From the NCBI RefSeq assembly GCF_900101545.1, contig NZ_FMZU01000005.1, positions 186,001-250,000 of the forward strand: a stretch of 64,000 nucleotides of DNA, given 5' to 3'. Made by a program: the position numbers and the translations under genes. Below, in pieces: positions 33,537 to 42,351 of this stretch; positions within the stretch are counted from its first letter, which is position 1, and every line of letters starts with the position of its first letter. The DNA comes from Variovorax sp. CF079. GTDB lineage: Bacteria; Pseudomonadota; Gammaproteobacteria; Burkholderiales; Burkholderiaceae_C. A model generated the notes under the pieces. That model was not told the DNA's origin and did not search any database. It saw nothing but the letters and a program-made list of their open reading frames with translations.

Positions 33537-35561
33537 TCAATGTCCTATTTCGGCATTCCGCGCCTGCGCATGCCGCACGGCGAAGGCCACGTACCACTCG
33601 AGGCTGCCCGGATTGGCCATGGCCTCGCGGTTCACCACCTTCTCGATCGGCTGGCCCAGCAGCAGCTTCTTGATCGGCAGCTCCTGCTTCTTGCCCGAGA
33701 GGGTGCGCGGAATCTCGGCCACCTGGAAGATGTCGTTGGGCAGGAAGCGCGGCGAGAGCTGCGTCTTGATCGCGTGGTTGATCTTCGCGCGCATCGCATC
33801 GTCGAGCGCGACGCCGGGCCGCAGCACGACGAAGAGCGGCATGTAGCTTTCGCGGCCGAGGTACTCGAGATCGACCACCATCGAGTCGAGCACTTCGGGC
33901 AAGCCTTCGACCGCGCTGTAGATTTCGCTGGTGCCCATGCGCAAGCCTTGGCGGTTGATGGTCGCATCGCTGCGGCCGTAGATGATGCAGCCGCCGTCTT
34001 CGCCGATCTTGATCCAGTCGCCGTGGCGCCAGACACCCGGGTAGGTATCGAAGTAGCTGGAGAGGTAGCGCGCATTGCCCTCGTCGCCCCAGAAATAGAG
34101 CGGCATCGAGGGAATGGGCTGGGTGCAGACCAGTTCGCCGACCTCGCCGATCACCGGCTGGCTCTGCTCGTTCCAGGCCTCGACCGAAGCGCCGAGAAAG
34201 CGGCACTGCATCTGGCCCGGCACCTCGGGCAGTTCGCGGTTGCCGCCGACGAAGGCGCCGCAGAAATCGGTGCCGCCCGAAATGTTGTACCACCAGACGG
34301 CGGGCGAGCCGGCCGCGAGCACCTGCGCCGTGCCCCAGCGCTGCACCTCCTCGGACAAGGGCGAGCCGGTGCTGCCCAGCGCACGCACGCGCGAGAGATC
34401 GCCGCAGTCTTTGGCTTCGACGCCGGCCTTCATGCAGCTCGCGAAATAGGCCGCGCCGGCGCCGAAGAAGCTGACCCGGTGCCGCGCGACGAAGCGCCAG
34501 AGTACGCCCCAGTCGGGCTTTTCCTTGCTGCCGGCCGGATTGCCGTCGTAGATGCAGATGGTCGCGCCGAAGGCCAGGCCCGAGAGCTGCGAGTTCCACA
34601 TCACCCAGCCGGTGGAGCTGTACCAGTGGTAGCGCTCGCCGAAGTTGTTGGCGCTGTAGCTCGGACCCAGGTCGTGATGCAGGCCGCAGGCGTACATGTT
34701 GACGAGGATGCCGCCCTGCCCGTGCACGATGGGCTTGGGCAGGCCGGTGGTGCCGCTCGAATAGACGATCCAGATCGGATGTTCGAACGGCAGCCACTCG
34801 GGTTCGAAGGCCGCAGTCTGCGCATCGTCGCGCGCGACCGCGGCGGCCCAGTCGCGCTCGGCCGCGATCTGCTTCGCAGCGAAGGGCGTTCGCAGCAGCA
34901 GCAGCTTCTGGACGCTGGGCAATGCCGCGCGCAGTTCCTCGATCACCGCGCTGCGGTCCAGCGCCTTGCCGCCGTAGTACACGCCGTCGGCCGCGATCAG
35001 CACCTTGGGCTCGATCTGGCGAAAGCGGTCGACCACCGCGGCCGTTCCCATGTCGGGCGCGCACACGCTCCACACTGCGCCGATGCTCGAGCACGCGAGG
35101 AAGGCGATCATGGTCTCGGGCACGTTGGGCATGTAGGCCGCCACGCGATCACCGTGTGCCACGCCGAGTTCGCGCAAGCTCAGCGCGCAGGCGGCGATCT
35201 GCCGGCGCAGCTCGGGCCAGGACATCTCGCGCACTTCGCCCAGCTCGTTCTCGCTGACGATCGCCGGCATGCCCGCCGCATGCGCCGCATCGGCATGGCG
35301 CAGCACCTCGCGCGCGTAGTTGACCTGGGCGCCGGGAAACCAGCGCGCGCCGGGCATGCGCGCGTCGGCCAGCACGGCGCTTGCGGGCGTGGGCGACTGC
35401 ATGTCGCTGAAATCCCAGATGCTCTGCCAGAAGGCTTCGAGATCGCTGACCGACCAGCGCCACAGCGCGTCGTACGAATCGAAGTTCAGACCGCGCTTTT
35501 CGCGCAGCCAGTTTTGATAAAGACGAATCTGGGGAATGAAGGGGGCGGATGTTTGAGTCAC
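33537..35561 (-). CDS. aacS: Acetoacetyl-CoA synthetase (acetoacetate-CoA ligase)
   Basis: This 674-aa ANL-superfamily ligase joins acetoacetate and CoA using ATP. Characteristic pieces are the N-terminal acetyl-CoA-synthetase-type domain (GARWFPGAQVNYAREVLRH), the P-loop IVYSSGTTGLPKPIVHG, STGWVMWN, ISGGTDFCGAFVGG, and GRSDATINRQGLRMGTSEIY in the C-terminal domain. The acylatable Lys is in LSGKKQELPIKKL. Length is normal. It is divergent from the TetR-ABC operon. It could salvage acetoacetate, including any made by the BKACE enzyme at 2.1 kb. Confidence 0.94.
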   Translation of the reverse strand: MTQTSAPFIPQIRLYQNWLREKRGLNFDSYDALWRWSVSDLEAFWQSIWDFSDMQSPTPASAVLADARMPGARWFPGAQVNYAREVLRHADAAHAAGMPAIVSENELGEVREMSWPELRRQIAACALSLRELGVAHGDRVAAYMPNVPETMIAFLACSSIGAVWSVCAPDMGTAAVVDRFRQIEPKVLIAADGVYYGGKALDRSAVIEELRAALPSVQKLLLLRTPFAAKQIAAERDWAAAVARDDAQTAAFEPEWLPFEHPIWIVYSSGTTGLPKPIVHGQGGILVNMYACGLHHDLGPSYSANNFGERYHWYSSTGWVMWNSQLSGLAFGATICIYDGNPAGSKEKPDWGVLWRFVARHRVSFFGAGAAYFASCMKAGVEAKDCGDLSRVRALGSTGSPLSEEVQRWGTAQVLAAGSPAVWWYNISGGTDFCGAFVGGNRELPEVPGQMQCRFLGASVEAWNEQSQPVIGEVGELVCTQPIPSMPLYFWGDEGNARYLSSYFDTYPGVWRHGDWIKIGEDGGCIIYGRSDATINRQGLRMGTSEIYSAVEGLPEVLDSMVVDLEYLGRESYMPLFVVLRPGVALDDAMRAKINHAIKTQLSPRFLPNDIFQVAEIPRTLSGKKQELPIKKLLLGQPIEKVVNREAMANPGSLEWYVAFAVRHAQARNAEIGH

Positions 35562-35614
35562 CTCCGCAGCCTAACGCGCCGGTGGACCCGGCTTCAATGC
35601 GGGAAAGCACAGGG

Positions 35615-35652
35615 TTTGTACGAGTGTTCAACAAGTTTGTACGCTTGTTCAA
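35615..35652. promoter_or_regulatory. Direct-repeat operator candidate upstream of the TetR operon
   Basis: TTTGTACGAGTGTTCAA (35615-35631) and TTTGTACGCTTGTTCAA (35636-35652) match at 15 of 17 positions. Their starts are 21 bp apart, so they lie on the same DNA face. They sit between divergent aacS and tetR, ending nine bases before the TetR ATG. Two sites spaced by two helical turns fit cooperative binding by two TetR dimers. Confidence 0.6.
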
Positions 35653-35660
35653 TACCCGCC

Positions 35661-36353
35661 ATGGTTCAACGTGTGCAGCGCGCTACTTCCGTTCGGCCTG
35701 ACCGCCGGCAGGCGATTCTTCTCGCGGCCGAGAAGCTATTCGCGCAGCACGGCTACCACGCGGTGACGATCCGCCAGATCGCCGACGAGGCCAGCGTGCC
35801 GCTCGCGCTGGTGGGCTACTACTACGGGCCGAAGCACGAGCTTTTTCACGCGATCTTCGAGCACTGGAGCCACACCATCGAGGAGCGGCTGGCCGGCCTG
35901 CGCGCGGTGCACAACGACCCTCATGACCCGCAGACGCTGCCGCGCATCGTCGAAGCCTTCACCGGCCCGGTGCTGGCGCTGCGCGCGAGCGCCGAAGGCG
36001 AGTACTACGCGCTGCTGGTGGCGCGCGAGCTCTACCACGCGACCGAGGAAGCCGACCGCGTGCTGCGCGGCTACTTCGATCCGCTGGCCGAGGCCTACAT
36101 CGACGCGCTGCATATTGCGCTGCCGCATGCGACGCGCGGCCAGGCCGCATGGGCCTACCAGTTCGCGCTCGGCACGCTGCTGCATCACCTGAACGACAAC
36201 CGCATCGAGCGGCTCTCGCGCGGCGAGAACCGGCGCAGCGATCCGGCCGTGGCGCCGATGCTCGTGAACTTCATCGTCGGCGGCCTGCGCGCCGCGCTGC
36301 CGCGACCCAAGGCCTCGCAGAAGAAACCCACCCCCAGGAGACAAAAGACATGA
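35661..36353 (+). CDS. TetR-family transcriptional regulator, first gene of the ABC-cyclase operon
   Basis: This 230-aa protein has the TetR helix-turn-helix at residues about 15-60 (RRQAILLAAEKLFAQHGYHAVTIRQIADEASVPLALVGYYYG) and a variable ligand domain. Its stop overlaps the ATG of the binding protein gene, so regulator and transporter are one transcript and the regulator is presumably autoregulated through the direct repeats just upstream. A ligand imported by the ABC system, or its catabolite, is the probable inducer. Confidence 0.9.
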   Translation: MVQRVQRATSVRPDRRQAILLAAEKLFAQHGYHAVTIRQIADEASVPLALVGYYYGPKHELFHAIFEHWSHTIEERLAGLRAVHNDPHDPQTLPRIVEAFTGPVLALRASAEGEYYALLVARELYHATEEADRVLRGYFDPLAEAYIDALHIALPHATRGQAAWAYQFALGTLLHHLNDNRIERLSRGENRRSDPAVAPMLVNFIVGGLRAALPRPKASQKKPTPRRQKT

Positions 36354-37294
36354 TGAAACGACGCACCCTGTTGTCGGCGCTCGCCGCCGCCTCCGCGACC
36401 GCGGCACTGCCTGCGCGCGCGCAGGCCAACACCAAGATCGTGTTCGGCTACACGGCCGTGACCGACTTCGCCTCGGTCTTCGTGGCGGCCGAAGAGGGCT
36501 ACTTCAAGAAGCGCAACCTCGACGTCGAGCTCAAGTTCATTCCGCTCAACTCCACCATCCCGGCTGCGCTGCAGTCCGATTCGCTGCAGATCGGCGGGCC
36601 CACGCCTTCGGTGTTCCTGCAGGCGGTCGACGGCGGGATGGACCTGGTGCTGGTCGCTGGCGGCGGCCTCACTTCGAAGACCATCACCGGCTTCGGCCTG
36701 GTGGCGCGTGCGGGCTCGGGCATCAAGAGCGCGCAGGACTGCGTGGGCAAGAAGATCGGCGTGCCGGGCCTCGGCGCCTTCCTGCACGTGACCTTCCGCG
36801 CCTACCTGAAGGACCAGGGCGTGGACTACCGCAAGGTCAACTTCGTCGAGGCCTCGTTCCCGCAGCATGCCGACCTGCTGCGCGGCGGCTCGGTCGATGC
36901 GGTGGTCTCGGCCGATCCTTTCATGAGCCGCATCACCGACAGCGGCGCGGGCTACGTGGCCTCCTACTACTCGACCTTCCTGCCCGAGGGCAACCAGACC
37001 ATCGTGCATGCGGCCAAGCGCGAATGGGTGGCGAAGAACCCGGCCGCGGCACGCGGCTTCCGCGAGGCGGTGCAGGAAGGCGGCGCCTTCATGCAGCAGC
37101 CGAAGAACGATGCCAGGGTGCGCGCGAGCATCGGCAAGTACATCAAGCTGCCGCCCGAGGTGCTGGCCAAGGTGCAGATCTCGCCGCCCGGCCCGGTGGT
37201 GACCGACAAGCAGCTCGCCTACTGGGTCGGCCTCATGAAGGAGCAGGAGATGCTCAAGACCCCGATCGACGTTGCCAGGCTGGTCGCGAAGTGA
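36350..37294 (+). CDS. ABC transporter substrate-binding protein (NitT/TauT, SsuA-like)
   Basis: This 314-aa periplasmic protein has a signal peptide (MMKRRTLLSALAAASATAAL, cleavage near ARAQA). Family motifs include GYTAVTDFASVFVAAEEGYF, NSTIPAALQSDSLQIGGPTPSVFLQ and a DAVVSADPFMSRI segment. This class binds taurine, sulfonates, nitrate, pyrimidine precursors or aromatic acids. The gene overlaps tetR and the following ATPase, each by about 4 bases. Cyclase and fumarylacetoacetase genes downstream argue for an organic acid or aromatic ligand. Confidence 0.9.
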   Translation: MMKRRTLLSALAAASATAALPARAQANTKIVFGYTAVTDFASVFVAAEEGYFKKRNLDVELKFIPLNSTIPAALQSDSLQIGGPTPSVFLQAVDGGMDLVLVAGGGLTSKTITGFGLVARAGSGIKSAQDCVGKKIGVPGLGAFLHVTFRAYLKDQGVDYRKVNFVEASFPQHADLLRGGSVDAVVSADPFMSRITDSGAGYVASYYSTFLPEGNQTIVHAAKREWVAKNPAAARGFREAVQEGGAFMQQPKNDARVRASIGKYIKLPPEVLAKVQISPPGPVVTDKQLAYWVGLMKEQEMLKTPIDVARLVAK

Positions 37295-38067
37295 GGCCGG
37301 ATTTCCTCGCCATCGACGGCGTGCGCATTTGCTATGGCGCGCGCGAGGTGCTGTCGCCTACCTCTTTCGAGGTAGCGCGCGGCGAGTTCGTCTGCATCGT
37401 GGGCCCGAGCGGCTGCGGCAAGACCACGCTGCTGCGCGCGGCCAGCGGCCTCGTGCGCGCCAGCGCCGGCGAGGTGCGGCGCAAGGGCAAGCCGATGAAC
37501 GAGCCTTCGCGCGAAGTGGCCTTCGTGTTCCAGGACTACGGCCGCGCGCTTCTGCCCTGGCGCACGGTCGAGGGCAACGTGAGCCTCGCGCTCGAAGCGG
37601 CCGGCGTGCCGGCGAGCGAACGCGCGCCGCGCATCGCCGAAGTGCTGGCCAAGGTCGGCCTCGCGGCGCATGCGCAGAAGTTTCCGGTGCAGCTCTCGGG
37701 CGGCATGCAGCAGCGCGCGCAGATCGCGCGCTGCCTCGCGCAGAAGCCCGAGCTGATGATGATGGACGAGCCCTTCGGCGCGCTGGATGCGCTGACGCGC
37801 CAGGGCCTGCAGGACGAACTCGCGCGCCTGGTGCGCGAAGACGGGTTGACGGTGCTCTTCGTCACGCACGACCTCGAGGAAGCCATCTACCTCGGCGACC
37901 GCGTGATCGCGCTGCAGGCCGATCCCGCGCCGGGGCGGCCGAGCCTGGCGCGCATGATCGATGTGAAGATCCCGCGGCCGCGCGACCAGCTCACGACCAA
38001 GGAGCATCCGGAGTTCCTGCATTTGCGGCGCGAACTGTTTGCCTTCATCGAGCAAGGCCATGACTGA
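37291..38067 (+). CDS. ABC transporter ATP-binding protein (NitT/TauT family)
   Basis: This 258-aa ATPase starts with a GTG overlapping the binding-protein stop. The Walker A motif is GPSGCGKTT, the Q-loop FVFQDYG, the signature LSGGMQQRAQIARCLA, Walker B LMMMDEPFGALDALT and the switch His FVTHDLEEA. It would drive import with the two permeases that follow. It overlaps the next gene by 8 bases. Confidence 0.94.
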   Translation: MRPDFLAIDGVRICYGAREVLSPTSFEVARGEFVCIVGPSGCGKTTLLRAASGLVRASAGEVRRKGKPMNEPSREVAFVFQDYGRALLPWRTVEGNVSLALEAAGVPASERAPRIAEVLAKVGLAAHAQKFPVQLSGGMQQRAQIARCLAQKPELMMMDEPFGALDALTRQGLQDELARLVREDGLTVLFVTHDLEEAIYLGDRVIALQADPAPGRPSLARMIDVKIPRPRDQLTTKEHPEFLHLRRELFAFIEQGHD

Positions 38068-38830
38068 ACGCCGTGCGTTGTCACTGCTGCGGCCCTGGGT
38101 CTTCCCTGCCCTGCTGCTCGCCCTCTTCGAGTGGTATGCGCGCCGCGCCGCCGCACAGGGCAGCGATGCGCTCGCGCCGCCGAGCGCCGCGCTCAAGGCC
38201 TTTGCCGGTGCGGCCGTCGACGGCTCTCTGTGGCAGGCCACCGGCTTCACGCTCGGCACCGCGGCCCTCGGCCTGCTGCTCGGCGCCGTGCTCGGTATTG
38301 CGCTGGGCATCGTGCTGGGCTTGTCGCGGCGCACCGCGCAGTTCGGCCTGCTGTCTATCGAGGTGCTGCGTCCCATCCCCTCCGTCGCGCTGATTCCGCT
38401 TTCGATGCTGATGTTCGGCTTCGGCGTGCGCATGGAGCTGGCCATCGTCGCCTTCGCCGCCTTCTGGCCGATGCTGATCCTCGTCCAGTCGGCCGTGCAG
38501 CAGGTCGAGCCGCGCCTCTTGGAGGTGAGCCGCGTGCTTGGGCTTACGGCGCGCGAGCGGGCCTGGAAGATCGTGCTGCCCGCGATCGTGCCGCGGCTCT
38601 TCGTCGCGCTGCGGCTCGGCGTGGCGGTGGCGCTGGTGGTGGCCGTCACGGTCGAGATCGCGGCCAATCCCAACGGCATGGGCTACGCGATGATGATCGC
38701 GCAGCAGAGCTTCGACCCGCCGCTGATGCTGGCCTGGCTGGGCTGGATCGGCGTGGTGGGTTTTGTCATCAACGCGGCGATGCAGCGGCTCCAACGCTGG
38801 GTGGCGCGGCGCATGGGAGTCGTGCAATGA
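38060..38830 (+). CDS. ABC transporter permease (SsuC/TauC-like), first of two
   Basis: This 256-aa protein has about six membrane helices and the BPD_transp_1 EAA loop (EVSRVLGLTARERAWKIVLPAIVPRLF). It is coupled by overlap to the ATPase before it and to a second, distinct permease after it. Most NitT/TauT systems use one permease gene as a homodimer, so the adjacent second permease suggests a heterodimeric channel. Confidence 0.92.
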   Translation: MTERRALSLLRPWVFPALLLALFEWYARRAAAQGSDALAPPSAALKAFAGAAVDGSLWQATGFTLGTAALGLLLGAVLGIALGIVLGLSRRTAQFGLLSIEVLRPIPSVALIPLSMLMFGFGVRMELAIVAFAAFWPMLILVQSAVQQVEPRLLEVSRVLGLTARERAWKIVLPAIVPRLFVALRLGVAVALVVAVTVEIAANPNGMGYAMMIAQQSFDPPLMLAWLGWIGVVGFVINAAMQRLQRWVARRMGVVQ

Positions 38831-39600
38831 GCCATCGCTTCACTGGATGGCTCGGCTCGGCCGCGGTGCTCGCGGCGCTCGTCGCGCTGTGGTGGACCGC
38901 AAGCAACGCGGGCTGGGTCAGCCGCGTGTTCCTGCCGACGCCCGAAGCGACGCTCGCGAGCCTGGCCGAAGGCCTCAACCTGCGCGGCAGCGGCAGTGGA
39001 GAGCTGCTGGTCTTCACCATTGCCACCGTGCGCCGCATGCTCGAAGGCTGGCTGTTGGCCTCGCTCTTCGGCGTGCTGCTGGGCGCCGCCATCGGCATCT
39101 CGCCCGCGGTGCGCGCCTGGGTGCAGCCGACGCTGGAATTCATCCGCCCGCTGCCGGCCTCCGCGCTGCTGCCGCTCGCAATCTCGATCTTCGGCCTCAA
39201 CCCGGGCATGGTGCTCTTCGTCGTCGCCTTCGGCGCGATGTGGCCGGTGCTGCTGGCCACCGTGCACGGCTTCGCGGCCATCGAGCCGCGGCTCGCCGAA
39301 GTGGCGCGCTGCCTGCAGATGCCGCGCGCGGCCTTCGTCTGGAAGATAGGCCTGCCCAACGCGATGCCCGACATCCTGGCCGGCATGCGCTTGTCGATGA
39401 CCATTTCGCTCATCGTCGCCGTGGTCGGCGAAATGATCGCCTCGCAGAGCGGCCTGGGCCAGGCCATCCTGCTCGCGGCGCGCGCCTTTCGCGCGAGCGA
39501 GCTCTTCGCCGGCATCGTGCTCCTGGGCCTGATCGGCTTCGCGAGCAATGCCCTCCTGGCCCTTGCCGAAAAGAAACTGCTGCGCTGGCAGCACCCCTGA
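38827..39600 (+). CDS. ABC transporter permease, second of two
   Basis: This 257-aa permease has six predicted helices and the EAA loop EVARCLQMPRAAFVWKIGLPNAMPDIL. It is related to the preceding permease but clearly diverged, so it was not a recent duplication. ATGA overlap with the upstream gene and an 17-base gap to the cyclase place it inside the operon. Confidence 0.92.
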   Translation: MSHRFTGWLGSAAVLAALVALWWTASNAGWVSRVFLPTPEATLASLAEGLNLRGSGSGELLVFTIATVRRMLEGWLLASLFGVLLGAAIGISPAVRAWVQPTLEFIRPLPASALLPLAISIFGLNPGMVLFVVAFGAMWPVLLATVHGFAAIEPRLAEVARCLQMPRAAFVWKIGLPNAMPDILAGMRLSMTISLIVAVVGEMIASQSGLGQAILLAARAFRASELFAGIVLLGLIGFASNALLALAEKKLLRWQHP

Positions 39601-39617
39601 AGAAAAGGAACCCCGCC

Positions 39618-40427
39618 ATGACCCGCAAATTCGTCGACCTCTCGATCTTTCTCGAAAACGACGTGCTCTCCGATCCGCCCGCCTTCGCGCCCAAGATCCA
39701 GTACTTCACGCACGAGCAGACCTACGAGCAGATCGAGCCTTTCTTCCCCGGCTTGAAGCGGGAAGACCTGCCCGACGGCGAAGGTTGGGCCGTGGAGTTC
39801 GTGCAGCTCTCCACGCACAACGGCACGCATCTCGATGCGCCCTACCACTTCCACTCGACCATGGACAAGGCGCTCGGCGAGAAGAAGCCCGCGATCGCGA
39901 TCCACGACGTGCCGCTCGAATGGTGCTTCCAGCCCGGCGTGAAGCTGGACTTCCGGCATTTCGAGGACGGCTATGTCGTGACGGCCGACGACGTCGACGC
40001 CGAGCTCAAGCGCATCGGCCACACGCTGAAGCCGCTGGAGATCGTGGTGGTCAACACACGTGCCGGCTCGCGCTACGGCCACGGCGACTACGTCTCGGCC
40101 GGCGCGGGCATGGGCTACGAAGCGACCATGTACCTGCTGGAGCGCGGCGTGCGCCTCACCGGCACCGACGCCTGGAGCTGGGATGCGCCCTTCGTCCACA
40201 CGGCCAAGAAGTACGGCGAATCGAAAGACGCCTCGCTGATCTGGGAAGGCCACAAGGCCGGCCGCGACATCGGCTACTGCCACCTCGAAAAGCTGCACAA
40301 CCTCGAGGCGCTGCCGGCGGATGGCTTCTTCATCAGCTGCTTTCCGCACAAGATCCGCGGCGCCTCGGCCGGCTGGACGCGCGCGGTCGCGATCTTCGAC
40401 GACGCGCTGATGGCCACCGTGGGATGA
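39618..40427 (+). CDS. Cyclase family protein (kynurenine-formamidase-like metal hydrolase)
   Basis: This 269-aa protein has the cyclase/KynB family metal motif HNGTHLDAPYHF (residues about 71-82) and a second His-rich stretch with THAKK-like and DAWSWDAPF pieces. Characterised relatives hydrolyse N-formylkynurenine, isatin or cyclic amides. Here it is followed, with a 4-base overlap, by fumarylacetoacetase, and preceded by a NitT-type importer. It may open a ring or hydrolyse an imported amide or lactone. The precise substrate is unknown. Confidence 0.85.
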   Translation: MTRKFVDLSIFLENDVLSDPPAFAPKIQYFTHEQTYEQIEPFFPGLKREDLPDGEGWAVEFVQLSTHNGTHLDAPYHFHSTMDKALGEKKPAIAIHDVPLEWCFQPGVKLDFRHFEDGYVVTADDVDAELKRIGHTLKPLEIVVVNTRAGSRYGHGDYVSAGAGMGYEATMYLLERGVRLTGTDAWSWDAPFVHTAKKYGESKDASLIWEGHKAGRDIGYCHLEKLHNLEALPADGFFISCFPHKIRGASAGWTRAVAIFDDALMATVG

Positions 40428-41758
40428 ACATCATGACGACGACGCTCAACCACACGCACGATGCCAGCGCCCGCAGCTGGCTGGCCTCGGCCAACGCCGA
40501 AGGCAGCGACTTCCCGATCCAGAACCTGCCCTTCGCGGTGTTCCACCGTACCGGAAGCCGCGAGCCCTACCGCGGCGGCGTCGCCATCGGCGACCAGGTG
40601 TTGGACCTCGCGGCACTGGCCGCGGGCCGGCAATTGGACGGCGCGGCGCTCGATGGCGCACGCGCCTGCGCGCAATCGGCGCTCAACGACTTCTTCGCGC
40701 TCGGCCCCAGCGTGTGGCGCGCGCTGCGCCATGGCTTGTTCGCGCTGCTCAAGGACGATGCGCCGAAGGAAGCGGCCGAGGCCGTGCGCGCCTGCCTGAT
40801 CCCGCAGGCCGAGGCCGCGTTCGCATTGCCCGCGCGCATCGGCGACTACACCGACTTCTACACCTCGATCGACCATGCGCTCAACATCGGGCGGCTGCTC
40901 AAGCCCGACGATCCGATCACGCCCAACTTCCAGTGGATCCCGATCGCCTACCACGGCCGCGTCTCGACCATCGGCGTGAGCGGCCAGCAGTTCCACCGGC
41001 CGATGGGACAGACCATGGCGCCCGGCGCGCAAGCGCCGACCTACGGCCCTTGCGCGCGGCTGGACTACGAGCTCGAGCTCGGCATCTACATCGGCCAGGG
41101 CAATGCGGCCGGCGCGCCGATTCCGCTCGAGCGCGCGGAGAACCACATCTTCGGCATCTGCCTGCTCAACGACTGGTCGGCGCGCGACATCCAGTTCTGG
41201 GAGATGGCGCCGCTCGGCCCTTTTCTGGCCAAGAACTTCGCGACCACCGTCTCGCCATGGATCGTGACGCTGGAAGCGCTGGCGCCCTATCGCCAGGCCT
41301 GGGTGCGGCCGGCCGATCATCCGCAGCCGCTGGCCTACCTGGAGAGCGAAGCCAATCGCGCAAGCGGCGCGCTCGACATCCGGCTCGAGGTCTGGCTCGA
41401 AAGCACCAAAGCCCGCGCCGAGGGCAGCAGCCCCTCGCGCCTGTCGGCCACCAGCTTCAAACACCAGTACTGGAGCATTGCGCAGATGGTCGCGCACCAC
41501 ACGGTGGGCGGCTGCAGCCTGAACGCCGGCGACCTGTTCGGCAGCGGCACCATCTCGGGCCCGGGGCCCGGCGAGGCCGGCGCGATGATCGAACTCACGC
41601 GCGCCGGCCAGGCACCGATCGCGCTGGCCGACGGCGAACAACGCGGCTTTCTCGAGGACGGCGATGCGGTGCTGCTGCGCGGCTGGTGCGAGAAGCCGGG
41701 CCATGCGCGCATCGGCTTCGGCGAGAGCCGCGGGACGGTGCTGCCGGCGCGGGGCTGA
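40424..41758 (+). CDS. fahA: Fumarylacetoacetase
   Basis: This 444-aa protein has the N-terminal SH3-like FAH domain (SDFPIQNLPFAVF) and the catalytic FAH domain. The latter carries YTDFYTSIDHALNIG, the metal ligands in DYELELGIYIG, and LNDWSARDIQFWEMAPLGPFLAKNF; length and motifs match fumarylacetoacetate hydrolases. The usual reaction is fumarylacetoacetate to fumarate plus acetoacetate in tyrosine/homogentisate degradation. No homogentisate dioxygenase lies nearby, and its partner here is the cyclase, so a related acylpyruvate substrate is possible. Start ATG overlaps the cyclase stop. Confidence 0.9.
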   Translation: MNIMTTTLNHTHDASARSWLASANAEGSDFPIQNLPFAVFHRTGSREPYRGGVAIGDQVLDLAALAAGRQLDGAALDGARACAQSALNDFFALGPSVWRALRHGLFALLKDDAPKEAAEAVRACLIPQAEAAFALPARIGDYTDFYTSIDHALNIGRLLKPDDPITPNFQWIPIAYHGRVSTIGVSGQQFHRPMGQTMAPGAQAPTYGPCARLDYELELGIYIGQGNAAGAPIPLERAENHIFGICLLNDWSARDIQFWEMAPLGPFLAKNFATTVSPWIVTLEALAPYRQAWVRPADHPQPLAYLESEANRASGALDIRLEVWLESTKARAEGSSPSRLSATSFKHQYWSIAQMVAHHTVGGCSLNAGDLFGSGTISGPGPGEAGAMIELTRAGQAPIALADGEQRGFLEDGDAVLLRGWCEKPGHARIGFGESRGTVLPARG

Positions 41759-41763
41759 AGGGC

Positions 41764-42222
41764 TCAGCCGCCGTCGTAGGCCTTCTTCAGCGCCGCGATG
41801 TCCAGCTTGGACATCTTCATCATGGCTTCCATGGTGCGCTGCGCCTTGGCCGGGTCCTTGTCCTGCAGCATGGTGCCCAGCGCATTGGGTATCACCTGCC
41901 ACGAGAGGCCGAACTTGTCCTTGAGCCAGCCGCAGGGCTGCGGCTCGCCGCCGCCCTCGGTGAGCCGGGTCCAGTAGTTGTCGATCTCTTCCTGCGTCTC
42001 GCACTTGATGAAGAAGGAGACGGCCGGCGTGAACTGGAACATCGGCCCGCCGTTCAGGCCCATGAACTCCTGTCCTTCGAGCTCGAAGCTCACGCCCATC
42101 ACCGTGCCGCCGGGTCCGGGGATCACATTGGTGATGCGCGAATTCTTGAAGATGGCGGTGTAGAACTTCGCGGCCTCTTCGGCCTTGCCGTCGAACCACA
42201 GGAAGGGAGAGATCTTCTGCAT
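41764..42222 (-). CDS. VOC-superfamily (PhnB/glyoxalase-like) protein
   Basis: This 152-aa protein begins [25 protein letters not shown], the typical opening of PhnB-like VOC proteins once annotated as 3-demethylubiquinone methyltransferases. Later pieces include [26 protein letters not shown] and [16 protein letters not shown]. The metal-site residues are only partly conserved, and its activity is unknown. It is convergent with the fumarylacetoacetase gene. Confidence 0.88.
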   Translation of the reverse strand: MQKISPFLWFDGKAEEAAKFYTAIFKNSRITNVIPGPGGTVMGVSFELEGQEFMGLNGGPMFQFTPAVSFFIKCETQEEIDNYWTRLTEGGGEPQPCGWLKDKFGLSWQVIPNALGTMLQDKDPAKAQRTMEAMMKMSKLDIAALKKAYDGG

Positions 42223-42351
42223 GGGATTCCTTTCGAAAGGACCGTAACTGAACTTGAAGGTTCAGTATCTGATTTGGGCCGGGCACTTGTCAAGGGCCCG
42301 CTCAGGCATGATCGACCCGGTCGAAACATCAACGCCCCGATCGACCCTCAC

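Noticed and set aside
37891..38200. Antisense open frames over the ABC transporter genes
   Set aside because: The sense strand encodes complete ATPase and permease motifs; the antisense translations have no family features.
38060..39600. Recent tandem duplication of the permease genes
   Set aside because: The two permeases share the fold and EAA loop only at low identity, so they are an old heterodimeric pair.
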